DNA of 64,000 bases from Fibrobacter sp. UWH6 (GCF_900142465.1 NZ_FRAX01000001.1:124001-188000); one strand, 5' to 3'. Counted from the first letter of the stretch, positions 51,955-61,236 are shown. Numbers and translations: made by a program. Notes: a model not told the origin generated them from the sequence alone.

Positions 51955-52003
51955 AAAAAGGCGGTGGATTTCTCCTGTCTAGGACTCTTTCCACTGCCTT
52001 TTT
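51955..52003 (-). terminator. Terminator of the GH9 gene
   Basis: Stem AAAAAGGCGGTGGA with TCCACTGCCTTTTT, 20-nt loop. The arms are the same as in the terminator at 51797-51845. Confidence 0.85.
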
Positions 52004-52025
52004 GAGTGAGTACTCTTGAGCGACC

Positions 52026-54113
52026 TTACTTGACGGCAATCTTCTTTACGGTATTACCTACCTTCACCATATAAACGCCGCTCTTCAGAGTCTGCAGGTT
52101 CAGAGTGGCATGGCCTGCAACTGCCGGCTGGTTCATGACTTTGCGGCCCTTCAAGTCTGTCAACTGGATACTAGAAGACTTTGCATTCTGCAGGTTTACA
52201 ATCAGGGTTCGGCCATTCAGGCTCATGTTGAAGCCTGTTGCGATTTGAGTAACGATTCCGTCCTTTGCGCCTGTTGCTTCTCGAGTCACTTCGTCATAGC
52301 GGGTGGCTAGTGCCATCAGGTACCAAGTGCTGTGGGGGAGCCACTGTTCAATCCAACGCCAGTTGTCCCAAGATTTTCCGTTAATGGCGTTGACGTCGTC
52401 CCACACGATTCCGCTACCGTCTGTGTTCAATCCGGAAATGCCGTTGGCGATACCGCCTTCGAGGGTGGCGTCGTAATTGGAAGATCCATCATAGATGGCG
52501 GGATTCTTCTTTCCCTTCTTGTACATCATGCACACGCCGTAAGGGTTCTTTCCCAAAATCCAGTCCAGCTGATCGGTAGCGTACTTGTTGATTTCTTTTT
52601 TGTTCGGGGTGTCTCCTAGAACTTTTGTTGCGTATACGGCTGCGGCAGAAAGGCTGGCCAATCGAGCGTCTTCGCCTTGCCACCAGTAATTACTTTCGTT
52701 ATCGTGGGGGATAAAGAAGGTGTTCTTGATGGTGTTTTGTGTCTTGGCGGTTTGACGTGCGTAACCGAAGGGATTGCCCACTTCGTTTGTAACGGAGATA
52801 AGCCAGTTTAGATGCTTGCTGATAGCGTCTTTAACCACGGGAAGTTCGCGGGAGGCGCAACCGCCACCGGGGCACAAGTCCATTTCGTGTGCTAACTCTG
52901 CAAAACGGCATAGCGCGACTAGAGGAAGCCCTGCGTCGCTGGCGTGCCAGAAGGGACGAGTCTTAGCGTCATCGCTCCAGAAGAATCCTTCATCACTGAG
53001 TCGGTCAATCAGGTGTTCTGCGCGTTTGAGGGCTTCGTTGTAGTAGTCATGTTTTTCCGATGAAGCACCTGCGCTATATAGTTCCATTGCTGCCAACAGC
53101 GCGGTGTAATCGTCGATGATATTTTCCTTGCCGTCGTCGCAATAGGCGCAGCTTCCACCAATAGACTGCTTGGACTGCAAATGTTCAAAGCCCTTCTTTG
53201 CTGCGGCCAGGTATTGTTCGCTGGTGTAGTCGCCGTTCTTCTTCAGCATAGAGGCTCGGGCAAGGCCTGCAATCGCCATGCCGCCACCTTCGCGGAATGC
53301 GGTCTGGTACTTGGAACTTCTTGTGCCTTCGCTTCCGCTAAAGGCGCAGACGCTACGGTCGGCTTGTCCCCAGCTATCGAATACGGTCATGTAGAAGTAG
53401 CCTTCCTCGCTCAGCATGCGGACTAGGAAGTCTGCGCCGTAGATGGCTTCATCCACTGCGGTAACGGTAGACGGATTGGCGCTCAATGCGGCGGGCATTT
53501 TTTCTGCGGCGAATGCCAAGGCCCACACCGTTAGCGGAATTTGCTGCGGGTTCAAATAGTTTGCATAAGACAGGTGGCTAAGGTACTTACTCACGTCGCC
53601 GCTGGCGTCATACCAACCGCCGTGAACGTCCACCTTGGTGCCGCTCCCTTCCAGAGGAACGCTCTTGTCCCAGCCCACGATAGGATCCTTGTCGGCGCGA
53701 TCCTTGTAGAAGTAATCCATCACGGACTTCAAGGTGTTGGCGGCCAGGGCGTTTTCTGCAACCACGAAATAATCTGATGTAGAAGGGGAGCCCTCGTTGA
53801 CGCTGACGTAGTATGTGCCTGCTTTAAGGGAATCGCCCAAGTCGATGACATAGTATTTGCCGTTCTTGCTCCAGTTATCCGGATTGACGCCTGCGCCAAA
53901 AGTTCCGCCCTTGATGCTGCCGCCCAGCGTTCCATCGGAACCGCCGCCGAACAAAGTCCAGTTGACCCCTTCCAGGTTCTTGTCGCTTTCCACGATAACG
54001 GAAACGGGCTGACCTACGTCATAACCCACCTGGTTGTAGTAAAAGGCGTTGTCTGCGTTGGCGATGGAGGCCAGCGCTGCTAAAGTCGATACGGTAAAAA
54101 TCTTTGTTCTCAT
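52026..54113 (-). CDS. Secreted GH9 cellulase
   Basis: 695 residues. Signal peptide about 1-19 (MRTKIFTVSTLAALASIANA). An N-terminal Ig-like domain (YYNQVGYDVGQPVSVIVES) precedes the (alpha/alpha)6 GH9 domain: HGGWYDASGDVSKYLSHL with the catalytic Asp, DQLDWILGKNPYGVCM, and a C-terminal Glu in WRWIEQWLPHSTW. A Cys-rich loop (GGSCAYCDDGKENI; LCPGGGCAS) is present. The last ~70 residues are a complete sorting module (SIQLTDLKGRKVMNQ; LKSGVYMVKVGN; ending KIAVK). The ATG at 54113 lacks a strong Shine-Dalgarno. It acts on cellulose at or outside the surface. Confidence 0.88.
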   Translation of the reverse strand: MRTKIFTVSTLAALASIANADNAFYYNQVGYDVGQPVSVIVESDKNLEGVNWTLFGGGSDGTLGGSIKGGTFGAGVNPDNWSKNGKYYVIDLGDSLKAGTYYVSVNEGSPSTSDYFVVAENALAANTLKSVMDYFYKDRADKDPIVGWDKSVPLEGSGTKVDVHGGWYDASGDVSKYLSHLSYANYLNPQQIPLTVWALAFAAEKMPAALSANPSTVTAVDEAIYGADFLVRMLSEEGYFYMTVFDSWGQADRSVCAFSGSEGTRSSKYQTAFREGGGMAIAGLARASMLKKNGDYTSEQYLAAAKKGFEHLQSKQSIGGSCAYCDDGKENIIDDYTALLAAMELYSAGASSEKHDYYNEALKRAEHLIDRLSDEGFFWSDDAKTRPFWHASDAGLPLVALCRFAELAHEMDLCPGGGCASRELPVVKDAISKHLNWLISVTNEVGNPFGYARQTAKTQNTIKNTFFIPHDNESNYWWQGEDARLASLSAAAVYATKVLGDTPNKKEINKYATDQLDWILGKNPYGVCMMYKKGKKNPAIYDGSSNYDATLEGGIANGISGLNTDGSGIVWDDVNAINGKSWDNWRWIEQWLPHSTWYLMALATRYDEVTREATGAKDGIVTQIATGFNMSLNGRTLIVNLQNAKSSSIQLTDLKGRKVMNQPAVAGHATLNLQTLKSGVYMVKVGNTVKKIAVK

Positions 54114-54504
54114 GAGATAAAATTTAATTCCGTAGTTCAAGAAGATTAAAAGGGCATGGATGGACATCGGGAGAACAAAGCTAACCTTTTAGATTAATAA
54201 TTACGCAAAAGTTGCGTTAAAATAAAGATGGGTTGGCCCGTCATAGGCTTGTCGACCTTGATGGATTCTATGGATTGTGTTGAAAATGAGGTGATTTTAT
54301 GCTTTTGTAATGTCCTGAATACCATCAAAAATAGGGTGTTAGGGTGTTATTAACGCAAAAAATGCGTTTAAAATGCATAAAGTTCTTCTCTAGGTTAGCT
54401 GTCCCCTTGTGCGAACCCACCTATTAATCTACCTTTACCCTCATAAGAAATCGGGCCGCAGGCCCTTTAACTTTTACACTTTAACCTTTAACCTATAAGC
54501 TACT
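54114..54504. other. Non-coding spacer between GH9 and the aldolase-like gene
   Basis: 391 nt, divergent promoters expected. It holds two copies of TTAACGCAAAAAATGCG/TTACGCAAAAGTTGCG-like words (near 54202 and 54350), a GGGCC-GCA-GGCCC hairpin (54453-54465) and repeated CTTTAACNTTTA words just before 54505. I see no gene and no certain promoter. Confidence 0.4.
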
Positions 54505-55446
54505 ATGTACTACGAAAGCATTAAGGTTCTCGACTGCACCATCCGCGACGGTGGTCTCGTCAACAAGCACGACTTCTCCCTGGAATTCGTCCGTCGTCTT
54601 TACACCCTCCTGTCCGCCGCTGGCGTCGACTACATGGAAATGGGTTACAAGAACTCTCCGGAACTGTTCGACCCCAAGGAATACGGTCCGTGGAAGTTCT
54701 GCGATGACGATCTGCTGTGGAAGGTGAAGGACGGCATCGATTCCAAGATGAAGATGGCCGTGATGGCTGACGTGGGCCGCGTGAACATGGACGCTGTGAA
54801 GCCCGCTGACCAAAGCCCCTACCAGATGTTCCGCGTTGCTTCTTACGTGAAGAACATCGACAAGGGTATCGAAATGGTGAACGCCTTCAACCAGATGGGT
54901 TACGAAACCACTCTGAACATCATGGCTGTTAGCCGTGACCGCGGTCCGGAACTGGATGAAGCTCTGCACCAGGTGAACGAAGAATGTAAGGCTGACGTTC
55001 TGTACCTCGTAGACAGCTTCGGCGCCTTCTACCAGGAAGACATCGATAAGGAAATGGCTCGCTACCGTGGCATCGTGAAGAACAAGCAGTTCGGCTTCCA
55101 TGGTCATAACAACCAGCAGCTGGCTTTCTCTAACACCATTCAGGCTATCATCAACCACGTTGACTTCCTGGACGGTTCCGTTTCCGGTATGGGCCGTGGC
55201 GCTGGCAACTGCACCACCGAACTTCTCCTTGGCTTCCTGAAGAACCCCAAGTACGATCTCCGTCCGGTTCTCGATGCTTACCAGGAACTGTTCCTCCCGC
55301 TCCAGGCCAAGTACGAATGGGGCTACATCATTCCGCAGATGATCACTGGTATGCTGAACCGTCACCCGCAGGATGCAATCGCCGTCCGCAAGACCGAAGA
55401 CAAGGACAACTACTCCAAGTTCTACAACCATATGATGAACGACTAA
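54505..55446 (+). CDS. DRE-TIM metallolyase, aldolase-like
   Basis: 313 residues. HMGL-type TIM barrel: opening LDCTIRDGGLVNKHDFS (the DRE-type metal motif), YMEMGYKNSPE, LYLVDSFGAFYQEDI, the metal-binding HGHNNQQLA near residue 200 and a glycine loop GRGAGNCTTELLL. The family contains 4-hydroxy-2-oxovalerate aldolase, HMG-CoA lyase and isopropylmalate synthase; the short length and the missing C-terminal regulatory domain favour an aldolase/lyase. The partner acetaldehyde dehydrogenase is not adjacent. Heavily biased codons (AAG, CTG, GAA, TAC) imply strong expression. Confidence 0.82.
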   Translation: MYYESIKVLDCTIRDGGLVNKHDFSLEFVRRLYTLLSAAGVDYMEMGYKNSPELFDPKEYGPWKFCDDDLLWKVKDGIDSKMKMAVMADVGRVNMDAVKPADQSPYQMFRVASYVKNIDKGIEMVNAFNQMGYETTLNIMAVSRDRGPELDEALHQVNEECKADVLYLVDSFGAFYQEDIDKEMARYRGIVKNKQFGFHGHNNQQLAFSNTIQAIINHVDFLDGSVSGMGRGAGNCTTELLLGFLKNPKYDLRPVLDAYQELFLPLQAKYEWGYIIPQMITGMLNRHPQDAIAVRKTEDKDNYSKFYNHMMND

Positions 55447-55557
55447 AGAGTTTTGGTGCGCAGGCAAGTAAACTTGCCTGGATAACAAAACCTTTGGCCG
55501 TAGACTCGCAGCCCGCGGGGCAAGAGTCCCACGATTAAGAGCCGAGAGTCGCTTCAT

Positions 55558-55599
55558 AAAAAATCCCGAGTTCCGTTTTCACGGACTCGGGATTTTTTG
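55558..55599. terminator. Bidirectional terminator after the aldolase-like gene
   Basis: Perfect 12-bp outer stem AAATCCCGAGT with its complement, continued by TCCG/CGGA, and six T; it also serves the convergent esterase gene. Confidence 0.9.
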
Positions 55600-55624
55600 T
55601 TAGAAGGAGTAGATGAATTCTTGA

Positions 55625-57109
55625 TTACTGCAGCTGCCACTGCTTCAGGAATGCCCAGGCAGATTTGCCGTCAGCATAGGAGTGGCCTGCGTTAGGATCG
55701 TTGCGGAATACAACCTTCACGCCGTCCATGCAGTTGGAGTATTCCTTCACGGTGACGTTGCCGTCTCGGGTTTCTGTGGGGTTGCCGGTACAGCCATTCT
55801 TCTGGCCCCAGAAGGTGAAGTTCTTTTCGGCGCCGAGGAAGTTCAGGCCGTCGCCGCGACCGCTGTCGCCACCCTGATAGACGCAGACGCCATCGCTAGT
55901 GCTGCGGTACATGATAATGGGAATGGGGCGAGCCGGGTTGCAGGATGCGCTGTTGACGGTATTCAGGTCCATTGCGGAAGGTGCCACGGCGGCCAGTTCA
56001 TCGGCCAAGTTGCAAGCCAGATGATTGGTCATGCCTCCGCCCATAGAGAAGCCGCTGGCGTACACGCGCTTCTTGTCGATGCAGGCGGATTCGCTGGCCG
56101 CCTTGATCATTTCGCGGGTGAACTTTACGTCGTCTGCGGTAGAGCAGCAGGGGCCTACGTTCCAGGCTGCGCTTGCTCCGTCGGGGTACAGGGAGATGAC
56201 GCCTTCAGGATCAGTCTGAGCCCTCAATTGGGTTCCGCCCATCTGTCCCCGACCATTACCGCCGATACCGTGGAAGTCAATGACCAGAGGGACTGCCTTG
56301 TCGCCCTTGTAGGCGCTGGGAACGTGCATGATGAAGGTTCGGGTCTGTCCATCTACGTTTACGCTCATGGTCTGATCGCCGGCCTTTGCAGTCTTGCTGG
56401 CGCAATTTACAATCAGTTCGACGCTGGAGCTGGATCTTGCTGTGGAGGCGGAACTCTGGGATGCGGAACTTGCCGGTCCCCAAGTCATAGAAGAAGAGCT
56501 AGGCTGCTCCCAAGTCATAGAAGAACTGGATGCTGTCAAGTCCTGCTTTTCCAAGGTAAAGACTTTTCCAGTTTCCTTCTCTTCGGCCATGGTATAGCTG
56601 AAAATCTTGTATCCGGTAAGAGAGAATGCCAAGTAGGGCAGAGGGTCGCCAGCCTTCATCAAGGCACCGCGACTTACGATGTAGTTGTCGTTTACGCTAT
56701 TGCTGGACACCTTCAGAATCATGAATTTCTGACCAGCGAATTTCTGAATGTCGATGGAGGTGTTCTGTGAATTGAACTCCTGCTGCATCATCATCTTGCC
56801 AAGAGCGTCCATCATAGAAACCTTGAAGGAATTACCGCTGGGGTTGGCAATGCTCAAGACGTTTCCATTTTTGGCTACGGCAATTTTGTTTTGAATAGAG
56901 GCGTCTGCAATTGCAGTCGTTATTTCATCGCCGATGGAAAATCTTCCTTGGGCGTCGCTTGTTGCGGTGTAGCCACCATAGTTGTAGCAGGTGATGTTAA
57001 CGCCTTCCAGAGGCTCGTTGTCTGTGTTGACCACGGTACCGTCAAGGTTCCACGCGGAAGCTGCAATTGCGGTGACAAGAACGCCACCCAGGGCATGCTT
57101 CAAAAACAT
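55625..57109 (-). CDS. Secreted CE1-like esterase with internal sorting-like module
   Basis: 494 residues. Signal peptide about 1-18 and a carboxypeptidase-regulatory-like fold (WNLDGTVVNTDNEPLEGVNITCYN). Residues ~90-160 look like a sorting module (FKVSMMDALGKMMMQQEF; FAGQKFMILKVSS) placed internally. A Ser/Thr linker follows with repeats SSSSMTWEQP and SSSSMTWGPA (about 195-230). The C-terminal ~260 residues are an alpha/beta-hydrolase of the PHB-depolymerase/feruloyl-esterase kind: VPLVIDFHGIGGNG, nucleophile Ser in ASGFSMGGGMTNHLAC, and a His in DPNAGHSYADGK. It likely removes acyl or feruloyl groups from xylan; the substrate is inferred. Confidence 0.82.
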   Translation of the reverse strand: MFLKHALGGVLVTAIAASAWNLDGTVVNTDNEPLEGVNITCYNYGGYTATSDAQGRFSIGDEITTAIADASIQNKIAVAKNGNVLSIANPSGNSFKVSMMDALGKMMMQQEFNSQNTSIDIQKFAGQKFMILKVSSNSVNDNYIVSRGALMKAGDPLPYLAFSLTGYKIFSYTMAEEKETGKVFTLEKQDLTASSSSMTWEQPSSSSMTWGPASSASQSSASTARSSSSVELIVNCASKTAKAGDQTMSVNVDGQTRTFIMHVPSAYKGDKAVPLVIDFHGIGGNGRGQMGGTQLRAQTDPEGVISLYPDGASAAWNVGPCCSTADDVKFTREMIKAASESACIDKKRVYASGFSMGGGMTNHLACNLADELAAVAPSAMDLNTVNSASCNPARPIPIIMYRSTSDGVCVYQGGDSGRGDGLNFLGAEKNFTFWGQKNGCTGNPTETRDGNVTVKEYSNCMDGVKVVFRNDPNAGHSYADGKSAWAFLKQWQLQ

Positions 57110-57260
57110 AAAATCTCCTTTAGAGTTTTATCCCGAACACACCTTGATTTACAAAACCAAACTCAAGTTAGAATAATTACGCAGAGAATCCCCTGGAAAA
57201 AGATGATAAATAAAACTGACATTAAGAAAAAACGGGGTGATTGTTCTCGTTTGCGTTTCC

Positions 57261-57281
57261 TTCGGGAATAATGTTCCCGAA
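57261..57281. other. Hairpin beside the adaptor gene terminator
   Basis: TTCGGGAA/TTCCCGAA, perfect 8-bp stem with a 5-nt loop, no T tract; 9 nt from the terminator at 57286. Confidence 0.45.
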
Positions 57282-57285
57282 TAAT

Positions 57286-57315
57286 AAAAAAGTCTCCGCC
57301 GTAGCGAAGACTTTC
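57286..57315 (-). terminator. Terminator of the periplasmic adaptor gene
   Basis: AAAGTCT/AGACTTT stem with a 10-nt loop and a T run on the minus strand. Confidence 0.7.
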
Positions 57316-57354
57316 TCTCTCTCTCTTGCCGCGCAGATCCTGGTCTGCGTGGGA

Positions 57355-58731
57355 TTATTTCTTCTTGCGTTTTCCCGGAGGGCCAGGCATAAAGGGGCTG
57401 CTTGCCTTTTCCTTTTCGGCCTTGACTTCGGTCTCGATTTTCTGGCCGGTAATCACGACGTCACCAACGCTTAGACCCTTCAGGATTTCCACGTTCACGC
57501 CGTCGCTAATGCCAATCTTGATGGGGCGGGGGGCAGCCTTCCCGTTGACGCTGACCCAGACCATGTTTCTGCCTTTCTGCTTGCCGGGCTTACGCTTTCC
57601 GCCAAAGCCACCCTTGCCGAATCCGCCAGGACCGCCGGGACCCATTCCCGGGGGAGGGCCGCCAGCACCAGGACCGCCAGGAGGAGGACCATCCATTCCC
57701 GGGGGCGGCGGGGGCATTTCGCCTTCCTTGAATCCTGGCGGCGGGCCGAAACCTTCGGGAGGCATAGGCGGGCGTGGCATATCCTTGAAGTCCGCCATGG
57801 GAGTGCTTTCGTTGGGTGTAAACTTCAATGCCTTTGCCGGAATGGAAATGGCGTCCTGAACTTCCTTCGTTACGATGGTACAGGTGGCGGTCATGCCCGG
57901 CAGCAATTTCTGATCCGGATTGTCGGCGGTAATGACCACGGTGTAAGTCACCACGTTGCTTGTGGTGGTGGGGTTCAGGCGTACTTCCTGAACCTTGCCG
58001 CTGAACTTGTCGTCCTGGAATGCGTCCACTGTAAATTCAACACGCTGGCCGGCTTTTACCTGTCCGATATCCGCTTCGTCTACGTCGGCCATAACCTTCA
58101 TTTGGCTCAAGTCCTTTGCGATAATGAACAGGGTGGGGGTGCTCATGGAGGCGGCCACGGTCTGGCCCACGTCTACGGCGCGCTTCAAAACTACGCCGCT
58201 AATGGGGCTCTTGATGGTGGCGTAACTGAGATTCAGGCGGGCCTGGGCCACTTCGTTCTTGCGCTGTTCCATGGTGAACTTGGCGGCATTTACGCTGTAC
58301 TCGGCAGATTCCAGTTCCACGGCGCTGGCGCTGTTGCTTTCGGCCAACTTCTTGGTACGTTCAAAAGTTTTTGTCTTGTAGTTAAAATCGTTTTCGGCTG
58401 ACTTGTAGGCGATTTCGGCCTGGTTCAAGGTGGCCTGTAACTTGGACTTGTCCAGCTCCGCAATGACCTGTCCCTTTTTGACCTTGGAATTGAAATCCAC
58501 GAAAAGCTTGCTGATATCGCCAGAAACCTGGGTGCCCACTTCCACCTGGTCTACGGGTTCCAGGGAACCTGTTGCAGAAATAGTGGTAGAAATGGTGGCC
58601 AGGGTAACTTCCGAAGTGACCAAGGTGGCAATCTTCGCTTCGGCCCCCTTGTCAAACACAAACGTCTTGACTCCATAGCCAACGCCCGCCAAAATGGCGA
58701 TTACAATTAAGAATTTCAATAGCTTCATCAT
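57355..58731 (-). CDS. HlyD/MacA-type periplasmic adaptor with Pro/Gly-rich insertion
   Basis: 458 residues. One N-terminal membrane helix (about 4-24), then the membrane-fusion-protein plan: beta-barrel/lipoyl halves (VEVGTQVSGDISKLFVDFNSKVKKGQVIAELD; SPISGVVLKRAVDVGQTVAAS) around an alpha-helical hairpin (residues ~95-170). Near residues 310-390, between the beta-barrel and the membrane-proximal domain, lies an ~80-residue stretch made mostly of Pro, Gly and Met (PPPPPGMDGPPPGGPG). It would connect an inner-membrane ABC or RND pump to an outer-membrane channel, but no pump or TolC gene is adjacent and a terminator follows directly. The first ATG is used; ATG 58728 is equivalent. Confidence 0.85.
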   Translation of the reverse strand: MMKLLKFLIVIAILAGVGYGVKTFVFDKGAEAKIATLVTSEVTLATISTTISATGSLEPVDQVEVGTQVSGDISKLFVDFNSKVKKGQVIAELDKSKLQATLNQAEIAYKSAENDFNYKTKTFERTKKLAESNSASAVELESAEYSVNAAKFTMEQRKNEVAQARLNLSYATIKSPISGVVLKRAVDVGQTVAASMSTPTLFIIAKDLSQMKVMADVDEADIGQVKAGQRVEFTVDAFQDDKFSGKVQEVRLNPTTTSNVVTYTVVITADNPDQKLLPGMTATCTIVTKEVQDAISIPAKALKFTPNESTPMADFKDMPRPPMPPEGFGPPPGFKEGEMPPPPPGMDGPPPGGPGAGGPPPGMGPGGPGGFGKGGFGGKRKPGKQKGRNMVWVSVNGKAAPRPIKIGISDGVNVEILKGLSVGDVVITGQKIETEVKAEKEKASSPFMPGPPGKRKKK

Positions 58732-59077
58732 ACTTTACGGAGAAAATTTAGAAAGTATTAGACTTTTTACAGCTATTTAGATGCGCTAGCAAGGGGATTC
58801 GTTGCAAAGAAAGACGCTGGCGGGAGACGCTTAATTGTCCTCTGAGGAACTAATTTGAAACATGCCCGGTGTTTCCTCCTTTTGATGCGCAATTGCACAG
58901 ATGCAAACCCGTGTAAAAGTTCTGCAAATTCACTATTGCACTTATGCATTGCCATGTATTCATGGGTTGAACCCGCTATTGCGTACACGTATACCCTGGT
59001 ATTTATGGCTAGAAAGCAGATACGAGATACAAGATATGAAGTGTCATCTAGAGCGAAGCGAAGGATCTAGATATCGG

Positions 59078-59173
59078 ATATGAGTTTTCATAATCGTGCC
59101 GGAGGCGCCCTTACCAGCGGTGAGTTTTCAGTTGTGAGCTATGAGTTTTTATAGTCGCGCCAAAGGCGCCTTA
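59078..59173. repeat. Direct repeat pair with GCGCC hairpins
   Basis: Two ~33-bp copies, 59078-59113 and 59142-59173, about 80% identical, each ending in a GNGCC-GGCGCC hairpin. Confidence 0.55.
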
Positions 59174-59253
59174 CTTTTAGCTCACTACTCACTACTCATC
59201 ACTCATAACTAAACTGCTCAAGGTCTCGCGCGTTTATGAGATTCTGAAACAAG

Positions 59254-59310
59254 TTCAGAATGACTGTTTGTGAATGTTCAGAATGACAGTTTGCGAATGT
59301 TCAGGACGAC
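59254..59310. repeat. Short tandem repeat, 23-bp unit
   Basis: Two full copies (59254-59276, 59277-59299) differing at two bases, then a partial third. Confidence 0.7.
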
Positions 59311-59410
59311 ACCCCACTATCCACTGTTCACTCATATCTACCCCGCAGTTTATGTCCTTCCTTTCCCCTTAGTCCTAGTCTTTTTTTGAACAGGTTGCTA
59401 AATTAGGGGT

Positions 59411-60322
59411 ATGACTCGCATCGTTAAGCAAGATGACAGCGCCGAAGTGCGCCATGTGACCTGGGTTGGCCTGGGTTGGAACGTGGCTCTGTCTGTGGGC
59501 AAGTTCTTCGCCGGTTTTATCGGTGGTTCTCAGGCCTTGATTGCCGATGCTATTCATAGTGCGTCTGACTTTTTGACGGATATTGCCGTTATTGCGGGTT
59601 CCAAGTTGTGGAACTGTCCGCCGGATGCTAACCACCCTTATGGCCACCGCCGTTTCGAGACCCTGATTTCTGTGGGGATCGGTGTGGCGGTTTGCGCTGT
59701 TGGCTTGGGGCTTGGGTACGATGCCATTCAGACCCTGCGGTTGGGAGAAGAGGGCGCGTCTCATCCGGAATGGATTGCTGCTGTTATGGCGGCACTCTCC
59801 ATTGCCATTAAAGAGGGCTTGTTCCGTTATACGCGCAAGGCGGGCAAGAACATCCGCAGTCAGGCTCTCGAAGCCAACGCCTGGCACCATCGCAGCGATG
59901 CCTACAGTTCTATTCCCGTGTTGATTGCGGTGGGGATCGGCATCCTGTTCCCGGAACTTTGGTTTGCGGATTCCGTGGGCGCTCTGATTGTGGCTTGCTT
60001 TATTCTGCATTCGGGCTACGAAATTGCCTGGCCTGGAATTCACCAGGTGGCAGATATTGGTGCCCCTGAGGAAACGGCGACGAAATTAAAAACGTTAGCC
60101 CTTGAAACTCCCGGCGTCATTAGTATCCATGGTTTCAGGACCCGCTTTGTGGGTAGTGACCTTCATGTGGACCTGCATATTGTGGTTCCTGCCGATATGA
60201 CCCTCCTGGCTGCCCATGATCTTTCCGAAGAAGTGGAGCGCCGAATCCTGGAAGCGGGCGAAAATGTGGTGGATGCCATGGTCCACGTAGACCCCTTCGA
60301 CCCCAAGAAGGCCTTCAAGTAA
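59411..60322 (+). CDS. Cation diffusion facilitator family metal transporter
   Basis: 303 residues. Six membrane helices in the first ~205 residues and a cytoplasmic C-terminal domain. The metal site is formed by H-x3-D in ADAIHSASDFLTD (helix 2) and H-x3-D in EANAWHHRSDAYSS (helix 5). The loop with PPDANHPYGHRRFE is the conserved cytoplasmic signature. It should export Zn, Fe, Mn or Co in exchange for protons; metal choice unknown. ATG 59411 follows AGGGG. It stands alone. Confidence 0.9.
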   Translation: MTRIVKQDDSAEVRHVTWVGLGWNVALSVGKFFAGFIGGSQALIADAIHSASDFLTDIAVIAGSKLWNCPPDANHPYGHRRFETLISVGIGVAVCAVGLGLGYDAIQTLRLGEEGASHPEWIAAVMAALSIAIKEGLFRYTRKAGKNIRSQALEANAWHHRSDAYSSIPVLIAVGIGILFPELWFADSVGALIVACFILHSGYEIAWPGIHQVADIGAPEETATKLKTLALETPGVISIHGFRTRFVGSDLHVDLHIVVPADMTLLAAHDLSEEVERRILEAGENVVDAMVHVDPFDPKKAFK

Positions 60323-60402
60323 AAAATTTTTCTGTGCAAATTGCATATTGCCCCGAAATGGTATAGATTTCTCTAGAAAACTTGCCTTCAAAGGAGTCGT
60401 GC

Positions 60403-61236
60403 ATGGTTTTAGATGAAGTTTTCAAACTGAGCAATGGTGCCCGTATTCCGAAAGTTGCCCTTGGCACTTGGCAAACCCCGAACGATGTTGCAGCCGACGC
60501 TGTTGTGGCCGCCATCGATGCAGGTTATAAGCATATCGATACCGCCGTTGTTTATGGTAACGAGGCTGGGGTTGGCGCCGGATTGAAGGCTGCCCTCGAA
60601 AAGACGGGAATCCACCGCGAAAGTATTTTCTTGACCACAAAGGTGCCCGCCGAAGTCAAGAGCTACAAGGGGGCGGAACAGTCTATTCAAGAAAGCTATG
60701 AACGTTTGGCTACGCCCCATATCGACATGATGCTGATCCATTGGCCCAAACCCTGGATCGAAATGAAGGACCCGAATGCGCCTTCTTACAATGCCGAGAA
60801 TCTGGAAGTGTGGCGCGCCATGGAAGCCGCCTACGACGTGGGCAAAATCCGCTGCCTCGGTGTTTCTAACTTCAGCATTGACGATATCAAGAACATCCAG
60901 GATAACTGCAAGGTCCAGCCGGTGGTGAACCAGATTCGCGTTCACATTGGCCATGTGCCTCTGGAACTGATCGAGTATTGCCGCTACAACGGAATCCGCG
61001 TGGAGGCTTATTCGCCCAATGCGACGGGCCGCCTGATGAACGTTCCTGCGGTGTGCGAGATGGCCAAGAAGTATGGCGTGTCTGTGCCCCAGCTGGCAAA
61101 CCGTTTCTGCCTGCAGTTGAACCTGGTGACGCTTCCCAAGTCTACCCACGCCGAACGCATCCGCGAAAACGGCGCCCTGGACTTTGAAATCAGTGCCGCC
61201 GATATGGAACAGCTGCTGGAAATGCCTGAAATTTAA
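60403..61236 (+). CDS. Aldo/keto reductase
   Basis: 277 residues. NAD(P)H-dependent carbonyl reductase with the catalytic tetrad visible: Asp and Tyr in HIDTAVVYGNEAGVG, Lys in FLTTKVPAE, and His in MLIHWPKP. The opening LSNGARIPKVALGTWQ is typical of the family. Substrate unknown; members reduce sugars and keto acids. ATG 60403 has AAAGGAG 7 nt upstream, making the earlier in-frame ATG 60382 unlikely. Confidence 0.9.
   Translation: MVLDEVFKLSNGARIPKVALGTWQTPNDVAADAVVAAIDAGYKHIDTAVVYGNEAGVGAGLKAALEKTGIHRESIFLTTKVPAEVKSYKGAEQSIQESYERLATPHIDMMLIHWPKPWIEMKDPNAPSYNAENLEVWRAMEAAYDVGKIRCLGVSNFSIDDIKNIQDNCKVQPVVNQIRVHIGHVPLELIEYCRYNGIRVEAYSPNATGRLMNVPAVCEMAKKYGVSVPQLANRFCLQLNLVTLPKSTHAERIRENGALDFEISAADMEQLLEMPEI

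Larger units (their letters stand above)
58732..59410. other. Long non-coding spacer with short repeats
   Basis: 679 nt without a convincing gene. It contains a pair of direct repeats at 59078-59113 and 59142-59173 (TATGAGTTTT-n-ATA-n-TCG-n-GCC-n-AGGCGCC), a three-fold ~23-bp repeat at 59254-59310 (TTCAGAATGACNGTTTGNGAATG), runs of CTCACTACTCA words, and small GCGCC/GGCGC hairpins. The last 40 nt hold TTGAAC and AGGGG before the metal transporter start. Confidence 0.5.
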
